From the NCBI GenBank assembly GCA_029983625.1, contig JASBZF010000034.1, forward strand, positions 1-15,720: a DNA stretch of 15,720 nt. The letters run 5' to 3'. Every line of letters begins with the position of its first letter. Position 1 is the stretch's first letter. The position numbers and the translations under genes were made by a program. Under the pieces are notes generated by a model. That model had not been told where the DNA came from. It searched no databases and worked only from the letters and a program-made list of their open reading frames with translations. Source of the DNA: Pauljensenia sp. Lineage in GTDB: Bacteria; Actinomycetota; Actinomycetes; Actinomycetales; Actinomycetaceae. Positions 1-6,827 of this stretch are shown one piece after another.

Positions 1-87
1 CTCGAAAACGCGCCACGGACGCGCCAGCACGCACCCCTCAACGCCCTCGCTAAGAGCAGCGTGAAAATCGCTCACACCCCACGACAT
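1..87 (-). CDS. Possible 5' end of a gene running off the left edge
   Basis: From an ATG at 87 (minus strand) the frame stays open for 29 codons to the window edge and begins MSWGVSDFHAALSEG. The residue mix (Trp, Glu, Val, Arg, Ala) is protein-like. No Shine-Dalgarno sequence or leaderless -10 hexamer is visible in front of the ATG; in-frame GTG codons at 114 and 75 are equally possible starts. I do not recognise a family. It lies downstream of the Rv1830-like gene in the same direction. The fragment is too short to exclude chance. Confidence 0.25.
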   Translation of the reverse strand, partial: MSWGVSDFHAALSEGVEGCVLARPWRVFE

Positions 88-280
88 TAAAGCCCGACGC
101 GACAGGTGTTGCACGAAAGAACTGCGGGCAGTGCTCGGTGCGGTGCGATGGGGAACGAGGGCGAAGCACGTGGATCAATTCGGCGAGCCGAAGCCTCGTC
201 ACTGACTGCACACTCTGGCAAGCCCTGAGCACTTCAACAAGTAAGGGAGGTGTGAAAAGCGAATCAGTAAAGGGAATCTG

Positions 281-312
281 CACTCACTGAGTGAGTGAAT
301 GAATGAGTCAGT
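281..312. repeat. Inverted repeat merging into a TGAG/TGAA tetranucleotide tract
   Basis: Positions 281-288 (CACTCACT) and 290-297 (AGTGAGTG) are perfect inverted arms around one base. The right arm continues as five consecutive TGAR tetranucleotides (288-307: TGAG, TGAG, TGAA, TGAA, TGAG). The 13-base word TGAGTGAATGAAT at 292-304 recurs exactly at 373-385, next to the stop codon of the Rv1830-like gene. The function is unknown; it could be a slippage tract, part of an operator, or a weak transcript end. Confidence 0.6.
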
Positions 313-363
313 AAAAAGTTTCAAGAAAGATTGCTGAGTATCACTTCAGGCGTGAATAAATCG

Positions 364-376
364 CTCAAGCCTTGAG
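364..376. repeat. 13-base inverted repeat CTCAAG-C-CTTGAG
   Basis: The perfect 6-base arms at 364-369 and 371-376 lie 22 bases beyond the stop codon of the Rv1830-like gene. The single central base is too short for a hairpin loop unless inner pairs open, so a protein-binding site is at least as plausible as a terminator. There is no following U-run on either strand. The CTCAAG/CTTGAG arms resemble the dyads bound by several MerR-type proteins, but this is only a similarity of form. Confidence 0.35.
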
Positions 377-397
377 TGAATGAATCAAGGCCCCTCG

Positions 398-946
398 TCA
401 AGATACTGCGCGCTTTTTCCGCCGACGTTCGGCGAGTTCATCGACCGGCTCAAGACGCTCGATCGGCAGTTCAGCCAAAGTTCCTTCAACCTCACGCCAG
501 ACACGACCCACCGCGATCCCGAAAACACCTTGGCCACCTTGAAGCAAGTCAATGACCTCATCGGTGGATGTGCATTCGTAGACGGAAGCCCCATCGCTCA
601 TCAAAGTGATGGAAGCAAGATCGTCCACTCCCCTGTTCTGGAGCTGCACAACTGCCGTGCGTACCTGCTGCAAGGACACACCCGTGTCCAAGAGTTTCTT
701 CACGATCTTCAGCACAAGGATGTCTTTGAAGGAATAGAGGCGCTGTGAGCCAGAACCTCGCGCGGCACGTAAAGAAGGCTGTAACAGTCCGGTACGCGCC
801 CAGTAGTCGAGCTGACGATAGGTAATGCCCGCAGCAGCGCAGGCAACGGGCCCACGGTATCCAAGACTGTCGCCCTCAAGACCTTCCAAAGGGTCGCCGA
901 AGAGCATGGCTTGCCGGTAGGCGGCGTCACTGGATTCGGCGCTCAC
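398..946 (-). CDS. MerR-family transcription regulator, Rv1830 (ResR/McdR)-like
   Basis: DNA-binding regulator of 182 residues. The winged-helix MerR head is at about residues 38-102, with the recognition stretch ITYRQLDYWARTGLLQPS followed by the wing and the YSFKDILVLKIVKKLLDTGVSLQQVR segment. The tail is a short effector or dimer region ending in a basic cluster (RRRKKR). Its place after garA and ftsR matches M. tuberculosis Rv1830, a regulator linked to cell growth and division timing; that role is carried over by homology. I chose GTG at 946 because AAGGAG sits 6 bases upstream. A longer TTG start at 961 would put that Shine-Dalgarno sequence inside the gene. It has its own promoter at 985-1013, so it is probably transcribed separately as well as by read-through from ftsR. 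The DUF151 nuclease gene usually found between the two MerR genes is missing. Confidence 0.88.
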   Translation of the reverse strand: MSAESSDAAYRQAMLFGDPLEGLEGDSLGYRGPVACAAAGITYRQLDYWARTGLLQPSLRAARGSGSQRLYSFKDILVLKIVKKLLDTGVSLQQVRTAVVQLQNRGVDDLASITLMSDGASVYECTSTDEVIDLLQGGQGVFGIAVGRVWREVEGTLAELPIERLEPVDELAERRRKKRAVS

Positions 947-952
947 TGAGCA

Positions 953-958
953 CTCCTT
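953..958 (-). promoter_or_regulatory. Shine-Dalgarno sequence of the Rv1830-like gene
   Basis: AAGGAG on the minus strand, 6 bases before the GTG at 946. It decides the start codon against the upstream in-frame TTG at 961. Confidence 0.75.
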
Positions 959-984
959 CAAGGATCGGTGTTGACGGTAGCTCC

Positions 985-1013
985 ACGCTAGGCGCAGCTG
1001 CGCTCAGGGTCAA
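985..1013 (-). promoter_or_regulatory. Promoter of the Rv1830-like gene with palindromic spacer
   Basis: On the minus strand, -35 TTGACC (1008-1013) and -10 TAGCGT (985-990) are separated by 17 bases. Inside the spacer is a perfect 12-base palindrome, GCGCAGCTGCGC (992-1003). MerR-family proteins characteristically bind dyads lying between the -35 and -10 elements, so autoregulation by the gene product or control by the FtsR-like protein is plausible. The transcript start would fall near 977-979, about 30 bases before the GTG. Confidence 0.65.
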
Positions 1014-1035
1014 TGAGACGCGCGGAGAGTCTCAC

Positions 1036-1047
1036 CTTCAAGTTGAG
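1036..1047. promoter_or_regulatory. Possible MerR-type operator, imperfect dyad
   Basis: CTTCAAGTTGAG is an imperfect 12-base dyad between the ftsR stop and the -35 of the next gene's promoter. A second partial TTGAG-like word follows (ATTGAGAG, 1048-1055). The position just upstream of a MerR gene's promoter makes it a candidate binding site. No direct evidence exists in the sequence beyond symmetry and location. Confidence 0.3.
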
Positions 1048-1058
1048 ATTGAGAGTTT

Positions 1059-1820
1059 TTAGACACCGTGAGGGTGGAGCTGAGACAAAGAGACGCGCAG
1101 GAACTCTCGATGCAGGTCAGCGAGGAGTTCCCCGGCCTCACTCATGCGTGCGATCGCACGTTCGGCATCTCCTGAACGCAAGCGCGAAGATTGTGAGGAA
1201 ATAGTCTGAGCGATGATATCTGCGCTGCGTTCCGCACCCGTGCGCACCGACCGTAAAAGCCTGATATCGAAACCAGAATCTTCCAAACGCAGCAGCACAG
1301 AGACGATTTGCACCGCGCGAGCTGGGAAGTAGCCGCCAAGATCAGGAGCGATGAGTCCGAGTTTGACGAAACGCTCCAGCGTGTCAACTCCCACTCCACT
1401 CAGGTCTGCGAGGTCGCGTGCCGAAATGGAACGCGCATTGTTCGGCAGAACAACCTGACCTTGAGAAGCCACGACGCGTGCCCTGGGGGTCGGCTGAATC
1501 TCATGACCGGCATCCAGTGCGCGCAGCTGGTCGCCGATCACTTTAAGAGGAGTGAAAGAATCGCGCTGCGCACTCAAAACAAAACGAAGGCGCTCAATAT
1601 CTGCGCGCGAATACTTGCGATATCCCGCGCCTGTGCGCGCCGGACTGACGAGCCCCTGTTCTTCAAGGAAACGCACCTTGGACAAAGTGATCGCAGGATA
1701 CTCCGACTTCAGCTCAGAAACGACCTGTCCAATCGAAAAGACAGGCGCACGATCAACGTTACGGGGCCAAGGCTGAGGCGCTTGCGTCTCAGCGGACTTG
1801 TACTGGTGAAGCGCGCTCAT
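1059..1820 (-). CDS. ftsR: MerR-family cell-division regulator FtsR (Rv1828-like)
   Basis: DNA-binding protein of 253 residues. The MerR winged helix spans about residues 27-100: FSIGQVVSELKSEYPAITLS, then KVRFLEEQGLVSPAR, the wing GAGYRKYSRADIERLRF and a QRDSFTPLKVI helix. A second helix-turn-helix-like domain follows at about 131-192 (SISARDLADLSGVGVDTLERF), a layout seen in the Rv1828/FtsR family. In Corynebacterium glutamicum FtsR activates ftsZ; the same role here is inference. The ATG at 1820 overlaps the garA stop by four bases (ATGA), so the two genes are translationally coupled. The C-terminal quarter is helical and likely mediates dimer or partner contacts. The gap to the next gene is about 110 bases and contains that gene's promoter. 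Confidence 0.92.
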   Translation of the reverse strand: MSALHQYKSAETQAPQPWPRNVDRAPVFSIGQVVSELKSEYPAITLSKVRFLEEQGLVSPARTGAGYRKYSRADIERLRFVLSAQRDSFTPLKVIGDQLRALDAGHEIQPTPRARVVASQGQVVLPNNARSISARDLADLSGVGVDTLERFVKLGLIAPDLGGYFPARAVQIVSVLLRLEDSGFDIRLLRSVRTGAERSADIIAQTISSQSSRLRSGDAERAIARMSEAGELLADLHREFLRVSLSQLHPHGV

Positions 1821-2245
1821 GCGTTCTTCGTGGAAGGCTGGTAAGTGAGTCGATATTTCCCGATCTGAACCTCATCACCGGCGTGAAGGCGAAGCTGTTC
1901 GACGCGCTCACGATTCACATAGGTACCGTTGAGCGAACCGGAGTCACGCACCACATGTCCCCCGTTTTCGGCGAGGAACTGACAGTGCTTGCGCGACACG
2001 GTGACATCATCTAAGAAAATATCCGACTTCGGTGAACGTCCCGCGCATGTCACATCATGATCGAGAAGGAAACGCGCTCCCGTATTAGGGCCGCGTTGGA
2101 CGATGAGGAGCGCAGAACCAGCGGGCAGAGCCTCTACTGCTTCACGATCCCGAGCAGATAGGACAACGGGAGCGTCCGTATCATCTGCGGCACTGAAGCC
2201 AAAGAGCGAGGTGGACGTCGGATCGATCAATGGCGACTGCTCCAT
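1817..2245 (-). CDS. garA: FHA-domain regulator GarA/OdhI
   Basis: Small cytosolic phospho-switch protein of 142 residues. In mycobacteria and corynebacteria this family binds and restrains 2-oxoglutarate dehydrogenase and glutamate metabolism enzymes until Ser/Thr kinases phosphorylate its N-terminus. The FHA domain covers about residues 45-137 with the expected landmarks: AGR (68-70), DIFLDDVTVSRKH (75-87) and GSLNGTYVN (103-111). The N-terminal phospho-motif is present in changed form (TSTSLF at 10-15, where mycobacteria have ETTSVF). ATG at 2245 is chosen because AAAAGGAGG ends 5 bases upstream; the frame extends further to 2278 but without a better signal. The 89-base gap to the upstream DUF881 gene has a TAAACT hexamer (2296-2301, minus strand) that might be a -10 of an internal promoter, without a convincing -35. 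gcvH, which precedes garA in mycobacteria, is absent. Confidence 0.93.
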   Translation of the reverse strand: MEQSPLIDPTSTSLFGFSAADDTDAPVVLSARDREAVEALPAGSALLIVQRGPNTGARFLLDHDVTCAGRSPKSDIFLDDVTVSRKHCQFLAENGGHVVRDSGSLNGTYVNRERVEQLRLHAGDEVQIGKYRLTYQPSTKNA

Positions 2246-2250
2246 CGTTC

Positions 2251-2255
2251 CCTCC
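2251..2255 (-). promoter_or_regulatory. Shine-Dalgarno sequence of garA
   Basis: GGAGG on the minus strand (within AAAAGGAGG), 5 bases before the ATG at 2245. It fixes the garA start within a longer open frame. Confidence 0.75.
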
Positions 2256-2334
2256 TTTTCATCACATGGTGTACACACACGAAAGATCTCACATCAGTTT
2301 AAGCGCTCTTCGCACTCATCAGCGCATCACTGCC

Positions 2335-3096
2335 CTATTCTGCTTCGTCAACCGACGCAAAACGTGGCTCAGCTGCTGAAGCAGTGGAGTTGATCAGAAG
2401 ATCACCGGCTTCCACGATCGACACCTGCGCACCCTTGGCGCGCATCTGCGCTGCGGCACCCGCTTGGATTTCCAAAGCGGTCGAGATCGTGTCGGGATCT
2501 CCGATGACTTTCCAATCGTAGGGAGCTTTGAGGAGCTGACCATCTACAAAAACCGGTGACGAGGCAGAAGAGGTGAAGAAAGAGCGCGTTGTCAGACGCA
2601 CGCCATTGAGTTCAATGGCTTCCGCTCCAGCATTGCGTAACTCCCCAAGAGTCATCACGAACTCAGTGGACGACAGCTTTGACGCGGGATCGATCACGTG
2701 GATGAGGACACCGGGTCCGTGTACTGCGACAAGTCCGGCATTGATACGCGCCTGCTCGTTGGCTTTGCGTGCCGCATCAACAGCGGCTTCTTGTTCTGTG
2801 GCGGCGTTGTCTAATTCTTGAACTTGACGTTGAAGTGAGTTGCGTTCTTGCCGTAAAGAGTCCGCCTGAGTGGACAGTTCCGAAAGGAGGACAACGAGTT
2901 CTTCTTGGGACAGGGAATCCAGGGGGTCCGTGCGTTGTGCGCGCACCTGGGTCACGAGGGCGACGCCGAGGGCAAAACAGATGACGAGCAGGACACAGTG
3001 CATCGCACGTGGCGGAGCAAAGAGGGCGCGACGGAAGCGGGTGCTGAGGCCGGTGTGCGAGCTGCGAGTCTTCAGCGGAGGTGGTGGTGTGGACAT
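2335..3096 (-). CDS. DUF881 membrane-anchored protein (Rv1825-like)
   Basis: Protein of 253 residues with a Pro-rich and basic cytosolic N-terminus (1-30), one membrane segment at about 33-52, a coiled coil rich in Glu, Gln, Leu and Arg (about 62-118), and a DUF881 domain at about 120-240. DUF881 hallmarks are VHGPGVLIHVID (125-136) and LRNAGAEAIELNGVRL (153-168). The orientation implied is N-terminus in, DUF881 domain outside the membrane. The molecular function of the family is not established; conserved linkage with sbp and division regulators suggests a cell-envelope or division role. The ATG at 3096 follows the sbp stop by two bases, with AAGG 7 bases upstream; GTG two codons earlier (3102) would give an overlapping start. 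Two DUF881 genes flank sbp here, as in mycobacteria. Confidence 0.9.
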   Translation of the reverse strand: MSTPPPPLKTRSSHTGLSTRFRRALFAPPRAMHCVLLVICFALGVALVTQVRAQRTDPLDSLSQEELVVLLSELSTQADSLRQERNSLQRQVQELDNAATEQEAAVDAARKANEQARINAGLVAVHGPGVLIHVIDPASKLSSTEFVMTLGELRNAGAEAIELNGVRLTTRSFFTSSASSPVFVDGQLLKAPYDWKVIGDPDTISTALEIQAGAAAQMRAKGAQVSIVEAGDLLINSTASAAEPRFASVDEAE

Positions 3097-3098
3097 GG

Positions 3099-3431
3099 TC
3101 ACGCCTTGAAAAGGAGGCGACGGATCGAGGCCGTGTTCGAGAAAATACGAATCCCCAGGACAACAACAACCGCCGTGGTCATCGCTGAGCCGACGCCGAG
3201 CTGGGTACCGAGCAGGACGAGGAGGCAAGCGACGACGACGTTCCAGAAGAAGGACATGACGAACACTCTGTCGTGGAAGGCACCTTCGAGCCAGGCGCGC
3301 GTTGCCCCGAAGAGGGCATCGAGTCCTGCGACAACAGCGACGGGAAGGAAGGGCTGCACCCACGAGGGCACGGTCGGGTCAAAATACAGGCCGAGGACGA
3401 TACCAAGGGCAAGACCGATGACGGCGAGCAC
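3099..3431 (-). CDS. sbp: Small basic protein Sbp family, integral membrane
   Basis: Hydrophobic protein of 110 residues, the usual length for this family (DUF1290). Membrane segments can be read at about 1-17, 29-45, 55-75 and 83-98. The central signature is VAVVAGLDALFGATRAWLEG (31-50) followed by FHDRVFVMSFFWN (52-64). The C-terminus is basic (SIRRLLFKA). The start is GTG at 3431, preceded by AAGGAG 8 bases upstream inside the end of the previous DUF881 gene. The biochemical role is unknown; the gene is consistently sandwiched between DUF881 genes in Actinobacteria and is also found near division genes in Firmicutes, so a membrane complex of Sbp with the two DUF881 proteins is a reasonable inference. 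Confidence 0.92.
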   Translation of the reverse strand: MLAVIGLALGIVLGLYFDPTVPSWVQPFLPVAVVAGLDALFGATRAWLEGAFHDRVFVMSFFWNVVVACLLVLLGTQLGVGSAMTTAVVVVLGIRIFSNTASIRRLLFKA

Positions 3432-3434
3432 GTT

Positions 3435-4268
3435 TTATTCTCCTTCGGTGGTGTCAAAAGCTTGGGCGGCGCGCGTGAGGCGAAGATCAAGCGCGGGGAC
3501 ACGGACAGAAGAGTTAGCGGCACTGGTGACTTCAATGCCGTTGACTGAAGAGGCACTTGACAGAAAGTCTCCGGTTGAGCCTTTGACGAGGGCAACAGAC
3601 AGCGGGTTCGCTTCCCCTATGGCGGCGATGGTGTAGGGTGAGTGAATCGGCGTGATATTAATCAGGATTACAGATCCTGCTTGCCGGATGAAGGTGCCGG
3701 GACCGATACGAATATCGTTAATGGCGATTGCTTCTGCGCCAGCTGACCACAGTGCGTTCACGACGACGTTGAGATCAATATCGCGGACCTGAGCGGGAGT
3801 GCCCTTCTGGGTCGCGATTTCAGAGTCTTTGAGAGTGACGATCAGTCCGGGGCCTTGCCGTGCGTCCAAAGAATTCGCGAGGGCGAGGGCGGGGGGAAGC
3901 TGTGCGGAAGCATCCAGGTGTGAGCTGCGATGCGCACGTGCAGAAAGAGCACTGACATCCGATTGGAGGGTTTCAACCGCTTCTTGACGTGATAGTGCCT
4001 GCTCACGCAGATCCTCGGTGACGTCATGTTTGGAGGCGATGCGCAAAGCGCTCACGGCTGCTACCGACGCTAAACCAAGAGCAACTGAGAAGACAACGAC
4101 CAGCACTTTATGCCAGATTTTTAGCGGCCCTGCAGCTTCTTCGTAGTGCGTATAGCCCAAGTCAAGCGGGTTGGTGAGGAGCTGGGTCAGAAGCGACATG
4201 GAAGCCGCAAGGTCTTTCCTCTCCCCTCTTGTATGTTCTCCTTGTGTAAGAGGTTCTGTGTCGTTCAT
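3435..4268 (-). CDS. DUF881 membrane-anchored protein (Rv1823-like)
   Basis: Protein of 277 residues. The long N-terminal cytosolic part includes MSLLTQLLTNPLDLGY (24-39); one membrane segment lies at about 54-76, a helical spacer at about 84-118, and the DUF881 domain at about 125-245. Hallmarks are RQGPGLIVTLKD (137-148), NALWSAGAEAIAINDIRIGP (171-190) and HSPYTIAAIG (209-218). The ATG at 4268 overlaps the pepN stop by four bases (ATGA), indicating coupling, although the Shine-Dalgarno signal is weak. GTG at 4280 or the internal ATG at 4199 are alternatives. The stop lies 3 bases before the sbp start. It is longer at the N-terminus than its paralogue at 2335-3096, and the two are clearly divergent outside the core motifs. 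Function of the family is not established. Confidence 0.9.
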   Translation of the reverse strand: MNDTEPLTQGEHTRGERKDLAASMSLLTQLLTNPLDLGYTHYEEAAGPLKIWHKVLVVVFSVALGLASVAAVSALRIASKHDVTEDLREQALSRQEAVETLQSDVSALSARAHRSSHLDASAQLPPALALANSLDARQGPGLIVTLKDSEIATQKGTPAQVRDIDLNVVVNALWSAGAEAIAINDIRIGPGTFIRQAGSVILINITPIHSPYTIAAIGEANPLSVALVKGSTGDFLSSASSVNGIEVTSAANSSVRVPALDLRLTRAAQAFDTTEGE

Positions 4269-6820
4269 GGGCGAGCCCACAGGGATTGGACGCGAAGATG
4301 TCGTTCGTTGATATCGAGGGTTTCGACGATCAGACGACGCAGGGGGGCAGGAGCATTGGGGTGCGTGTCGAGCCAGCTTCTCAGTGAGGCAATGCGATGC
4401 GTGCTGATATGAGGATCGTCAATGTCTGCTGGCCTGAGGAATGCGCCCGTAACGAAACGCATCCCCAAACCGATGGTGTGAGTGTTCCAGAACTCTTCAA
4501 GGATCTCTAAGGCCAGGTCTTCGTAGCGGGAGTCCACCATGTTTGAGATCGCCAGACCTTCAAAAGCTGCGGAAAGGTGATCGTTGACGGTGCCGGGAGC
4601 GGTGATGAGCGCCCATGCTTTCTTGTGGGATTGACGCGAAGGCAGGGCAGCTTGAGCGCGAATGAGCGCCCGCGCGGCTTCACCGCTCGGGAGGTCGTCG
4701 AAGCGTTCCACAAGCCATGCCTCGTCTACTTCACCTCGGGCTGCGAGGGCGCCACGGGCACACCATCCGGTCTGAGTGTGTGCGACAGCCGTTTCTTCAA
4801 GGAACTCGCGCACTCCTTCCACTTGCGTACTGCTGGCCAGGTCAATAGCAAAACGCTTCCAGGCGCGAGCACGATCTAATTCGTCATTTCCTGACAGACG
4901 CAAAGCACAGATGAGTGCTTTTTCCTTGTCGTGAGAGCGTGTGGCTCCGTTGAGGAATCCGAGGGCTTCACGGACCATGACGAGAAGACGTGCGGCAAGG
5001 GCGTCATCGTTTTCTGTTTCGGCGTGGATCAGGGCCGATGAGATAAAGGAGGAGGGGTGAAGCAGGCCGTCGCGCACCGCGTTCCACAGGCAGGCCCAGA
5101 CGACGCAGCGCGTCATGAGTTCAGGGCAGGAGCCGATGTGGGCTAAAGCTGTGTCACGTGAGCGCGAGTCCAGTCGTGAAATCGCGTAGGTGAGGTCATT
5201 GTCGTTAAGGACGAGGAGATCAAGTTCAGTGTCTGCTCCCGGTCGTTGCAGTTGTCCTTCAGGATCGACGAGGGCGCAGCGGCCTTCCATGCGCAGGTCG
5301 GACAAGAATCGACGTTGTAGACCGGTGGAGGTCAGAGTCCATCCGGTGACGAGGAGACGGTGGGGGCGCGTCACTGAAGAGTCGGCGGTGTCCTCAAGGG
5401 TAAAATCAGTGATCGCTCCCGACGGGTCAGTGTTCCAGGAGGCTTCAAGAAGGGATGGGCCTGAGGTTTTCAGCCACGCATCCACCCAGGGCGACAGGTC
5501 CAGTTGTGCGGCTTCACTCAGACAGTCGAGTAGATCTGTGAAAGTTGCGCAGGAAAAAGCGTAGCGGCGAAAGTAGAGGCGGACTCCGGCAAAAAAAGCG
5601 TCTTCACCGACCCAAGCGACGAGCTGATCGAGGACCGCCGCGCCTTTTGCGTAGGTGATCCCATCGAAGTTCGTTTTTGCTGCGCCCACATCTGGGATAT
5701 CAGCGGCGATCGGATGCGTTGTCGGCATCTGATCTTGCTCGTAGGCCCATATTTTGCGGCCAACGGCGAAAGCGGCCCGCTCCCCCGCGTAGACGGTGGA
5801 ACGTGCTGCGGCGATGGCTCCTTGATTTTCTGCGAAGGATTCTTTGAGCCACAGGTCATCCCACCAGCGCGGAGTGACAAGGTCCCCGAACCACATGTGA
5901 CACATTTCGTGCAGGATCGTGTTGGCTCGGCGTTGACGTTCAGCGAAGGTCGGGGTTTCGCGTGAGAGGTAGTTTTCGTTGAAGGTGACGCAACCGGGAT
6001 TCTCCATTGCTCCCAGGTTGTATTCGGGGACGAAAATCTGATCGTAGGTACCCCACGGATAGGTGAAGCCGTAGGCGCAATGGTAGAAATCAAGCCCCGC
6101 CCTCGTCACTTGTAGGATATCTGCACAGTCCATTGACGAGGCAAGAGCTGCACGGCACATTAACCGTAGGGGAATTTCAATCTCAGTTTCACCGTCCACG
6201 CCTCCGCGCCACGCACCACCGTCCACTACGGCCCATTCACCGGCGACAATAGCGGTCACGTAGCTGGACAGGGGTGGAGTGGGTGAGAACTCGTGCCGTA
6301 CTCCCCCATCGATCGGAATACTTGAGAGCTCTTCCCCATTGGAGGCCACGACCCACCCTTGGGGGGCATCAACGGTGAAGCTCCAGCGTGCTTTCATGTC
6401 GGGCTGGTCAAAACAGGGCCATGCGCGATGCGCATCATTGGGTTCAAATTGCGTGTAGAGGTACACGCGCCCGTCTTCGGGATCGACATAGCGGTGCAGG
6501 CCCTCTCCCGAATGTGAATAGGTGCATCGGGCTTCAACTTCGATACACACGTCACGGTCAAGGGGCAGATCGCTCAGGGTCAGGCGTTCGCCCTCGAAAA
6601 GGAGTGGCCGAGGTGTGCCGTCAATTTTTAAGGCGAGCACCTGGCCTGCAAGGTCAAGAAAAGTCTGCGGAGTACGCGAACGTAAGGTGAAACTGGAGCG
6701 CACCGGGTAGTCATTGACGGTGTTCGTGTGTGCATCGCGTAGGTCAATGTGGACGCGCACCGATTCTAAGGTGATCGTTTCGGACCGTTCACGTGCTTCA
6801 TCCCTGGTGAGAACTCCCAT
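4265..6820 (-). CDS. pepN: Aminopeptidase N (M1 zinc metallopeptidase)
   Basis: Cytosolic aminopeptidase of 851 residues, typical for actinobacterial PepN, which removes N-terminal residues from peptides. The exopeptidase motif GAMEN is at 270-274; the zinc site HEMCH is at 304-308 with the third ligand Glu327 exactly 18 residues later (WLKESFAE); the catalytic Tyr is Y390 in GITYAKG. The C-terminal half (about 520-840) is the helical ERAP1-C-like domain. No signal peptide is visible. The start is ATG at 6820 with no Shine-Dalgarno sequence but with a -10-like TAGACT 7 bases upstream, suggesting a leaderless transcript. Its stop overlaps the DUF881 start, so pepN is the likely first gene of the pepN - DUF881 - sbp - DUF881 transcript, and possibly of garA - ftsR too. 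In mycobacteria this block is headed by a phospholipid synthase gene instead. Confidence 0.95.
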   Translation of the reverse strand: MGVLTRDEARERSETITLESVRVHIDLRDAHTNTVNDYPVRSSFTLRSRTPQTFLDLAGQVLALKIDGTPRPLLFEGERLTLSDLPLDRDVCIEVEARCTYSHSGEGLHRYVDPEDGRVYLYTQFEPNDAHRAWPCFDQPDMKARWSFTVDAPQGWVVASNGEELSSIPIDGGVRHEFSPTPPLSSYVTAIVAGEWAVVDGGAWRGGVDGETEIEIPLRLMCRAALASSMDCADILQVTRAGLDFYHCAYGFTYPWGTYDQIFVPEYNLGAMENPGCVTFNENYLSRETPTFAERQRRANTILHEMCHMWFGDLVTPRWWDDLWLKESFAENQGAIAAARSTVYAGERAAFAVGRKIWAYEQDQMPTTHPIAADIPDVGAAKTNFDGITYAKGAAVLDQLVAWVGEDAFFAGVRLYFRRYAFSCATFTDLLDCLSEAAQLDLSPWVDAWLKTSGPSLLEASWNTDPSGAITDFTLEDTADSSVTRPHRLLVTGWTLTSTGLQRRFLSDLRMEGRCALVDPEGQLQRPGADTELDLLVLNDNDLTYAISRLDSRSRDTALAHIGSCPELMTRCVVWACLWNAVRDGLLHPSSFISSALIHAETENDDALAARLLVMVREALGFLNGATRSHDKEKALICALRLSGNDELDRARAWKRFAIDLASSTQVEGVREFLEETAVAHTQTGWCARGALAARGEVDEAWLVERFDDLPSGEAARALIRAQAALPSRQSHKKAWALITAPGTVNDHLSAAFEGLAISNMVDSRYEDLALEILEEFWNTHTIGLGMRFVTGAFLRPADIDDPHISTHRIASLRSWLDTHPNAPAPLRRLIVETLDINERHLRVQSLWARP

Positions 6821-6827
6821 GTTGAAG

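Larger units (their letters stand above)
88..397. other. Intergenic region with short repeats, no confident gene
   Basis: About 310 bases follow the stop of the Rv1830-like gene (read on the minus strand). A minus-strand frame from a GTG at 283 to 50 lacks a ribosome binding site and I do not accept it as a gene. No tRNA-like cloverleaf or T-rich terminator hairpin is evident. The half nearest the gene is full of TGAG/TGAA tetranucleotides and small inverted repeats, listed separately. Read on the minus strand, TTGAGC (363-368) and TGATAC (338-343) are separated by 19 bases and could form a weak promoter aimed at the left edge; this is speculative. Confidence 0.5.

Noticed and set aside
50..283. 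Minus-strand 77-codon frame from a GTG
   Set aside because: It has no ribosome binding site, no recognisable motif and an unusual residue mix, and it overlaps an alternative frame at the left edge that looks more protein-like.
961..961. TTG start giving a 187-residue Rv1830-like protein
   Set aside because: The AAGGAG Shine-Dalgarno sequence would then be inside the gene; GTG at 946 is correctly spaced from it.
1308..1844. Plus-strand 178-codon frame opposite ftsR
   Set aside because: It is a reverse-strand shadow of ftsR, which has clear domain motifs; the plus frame shows none.
2905..3636. Plus-strand 243-codon frame across sbp and both DUF881 genes
   Set aside because: It is antisense to three well-supported genes, its translation is low-complexity and Arg/Thr/Ser-rich, and it has no ribosome binding site.
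5518..6093. Minus-strand 191-codon frame inside pepN
   Set aside because: It is out of frame with pepN, Ser/Pro/Thr-rich with no motif, and sits over the zinc-site coding region of the real gene.
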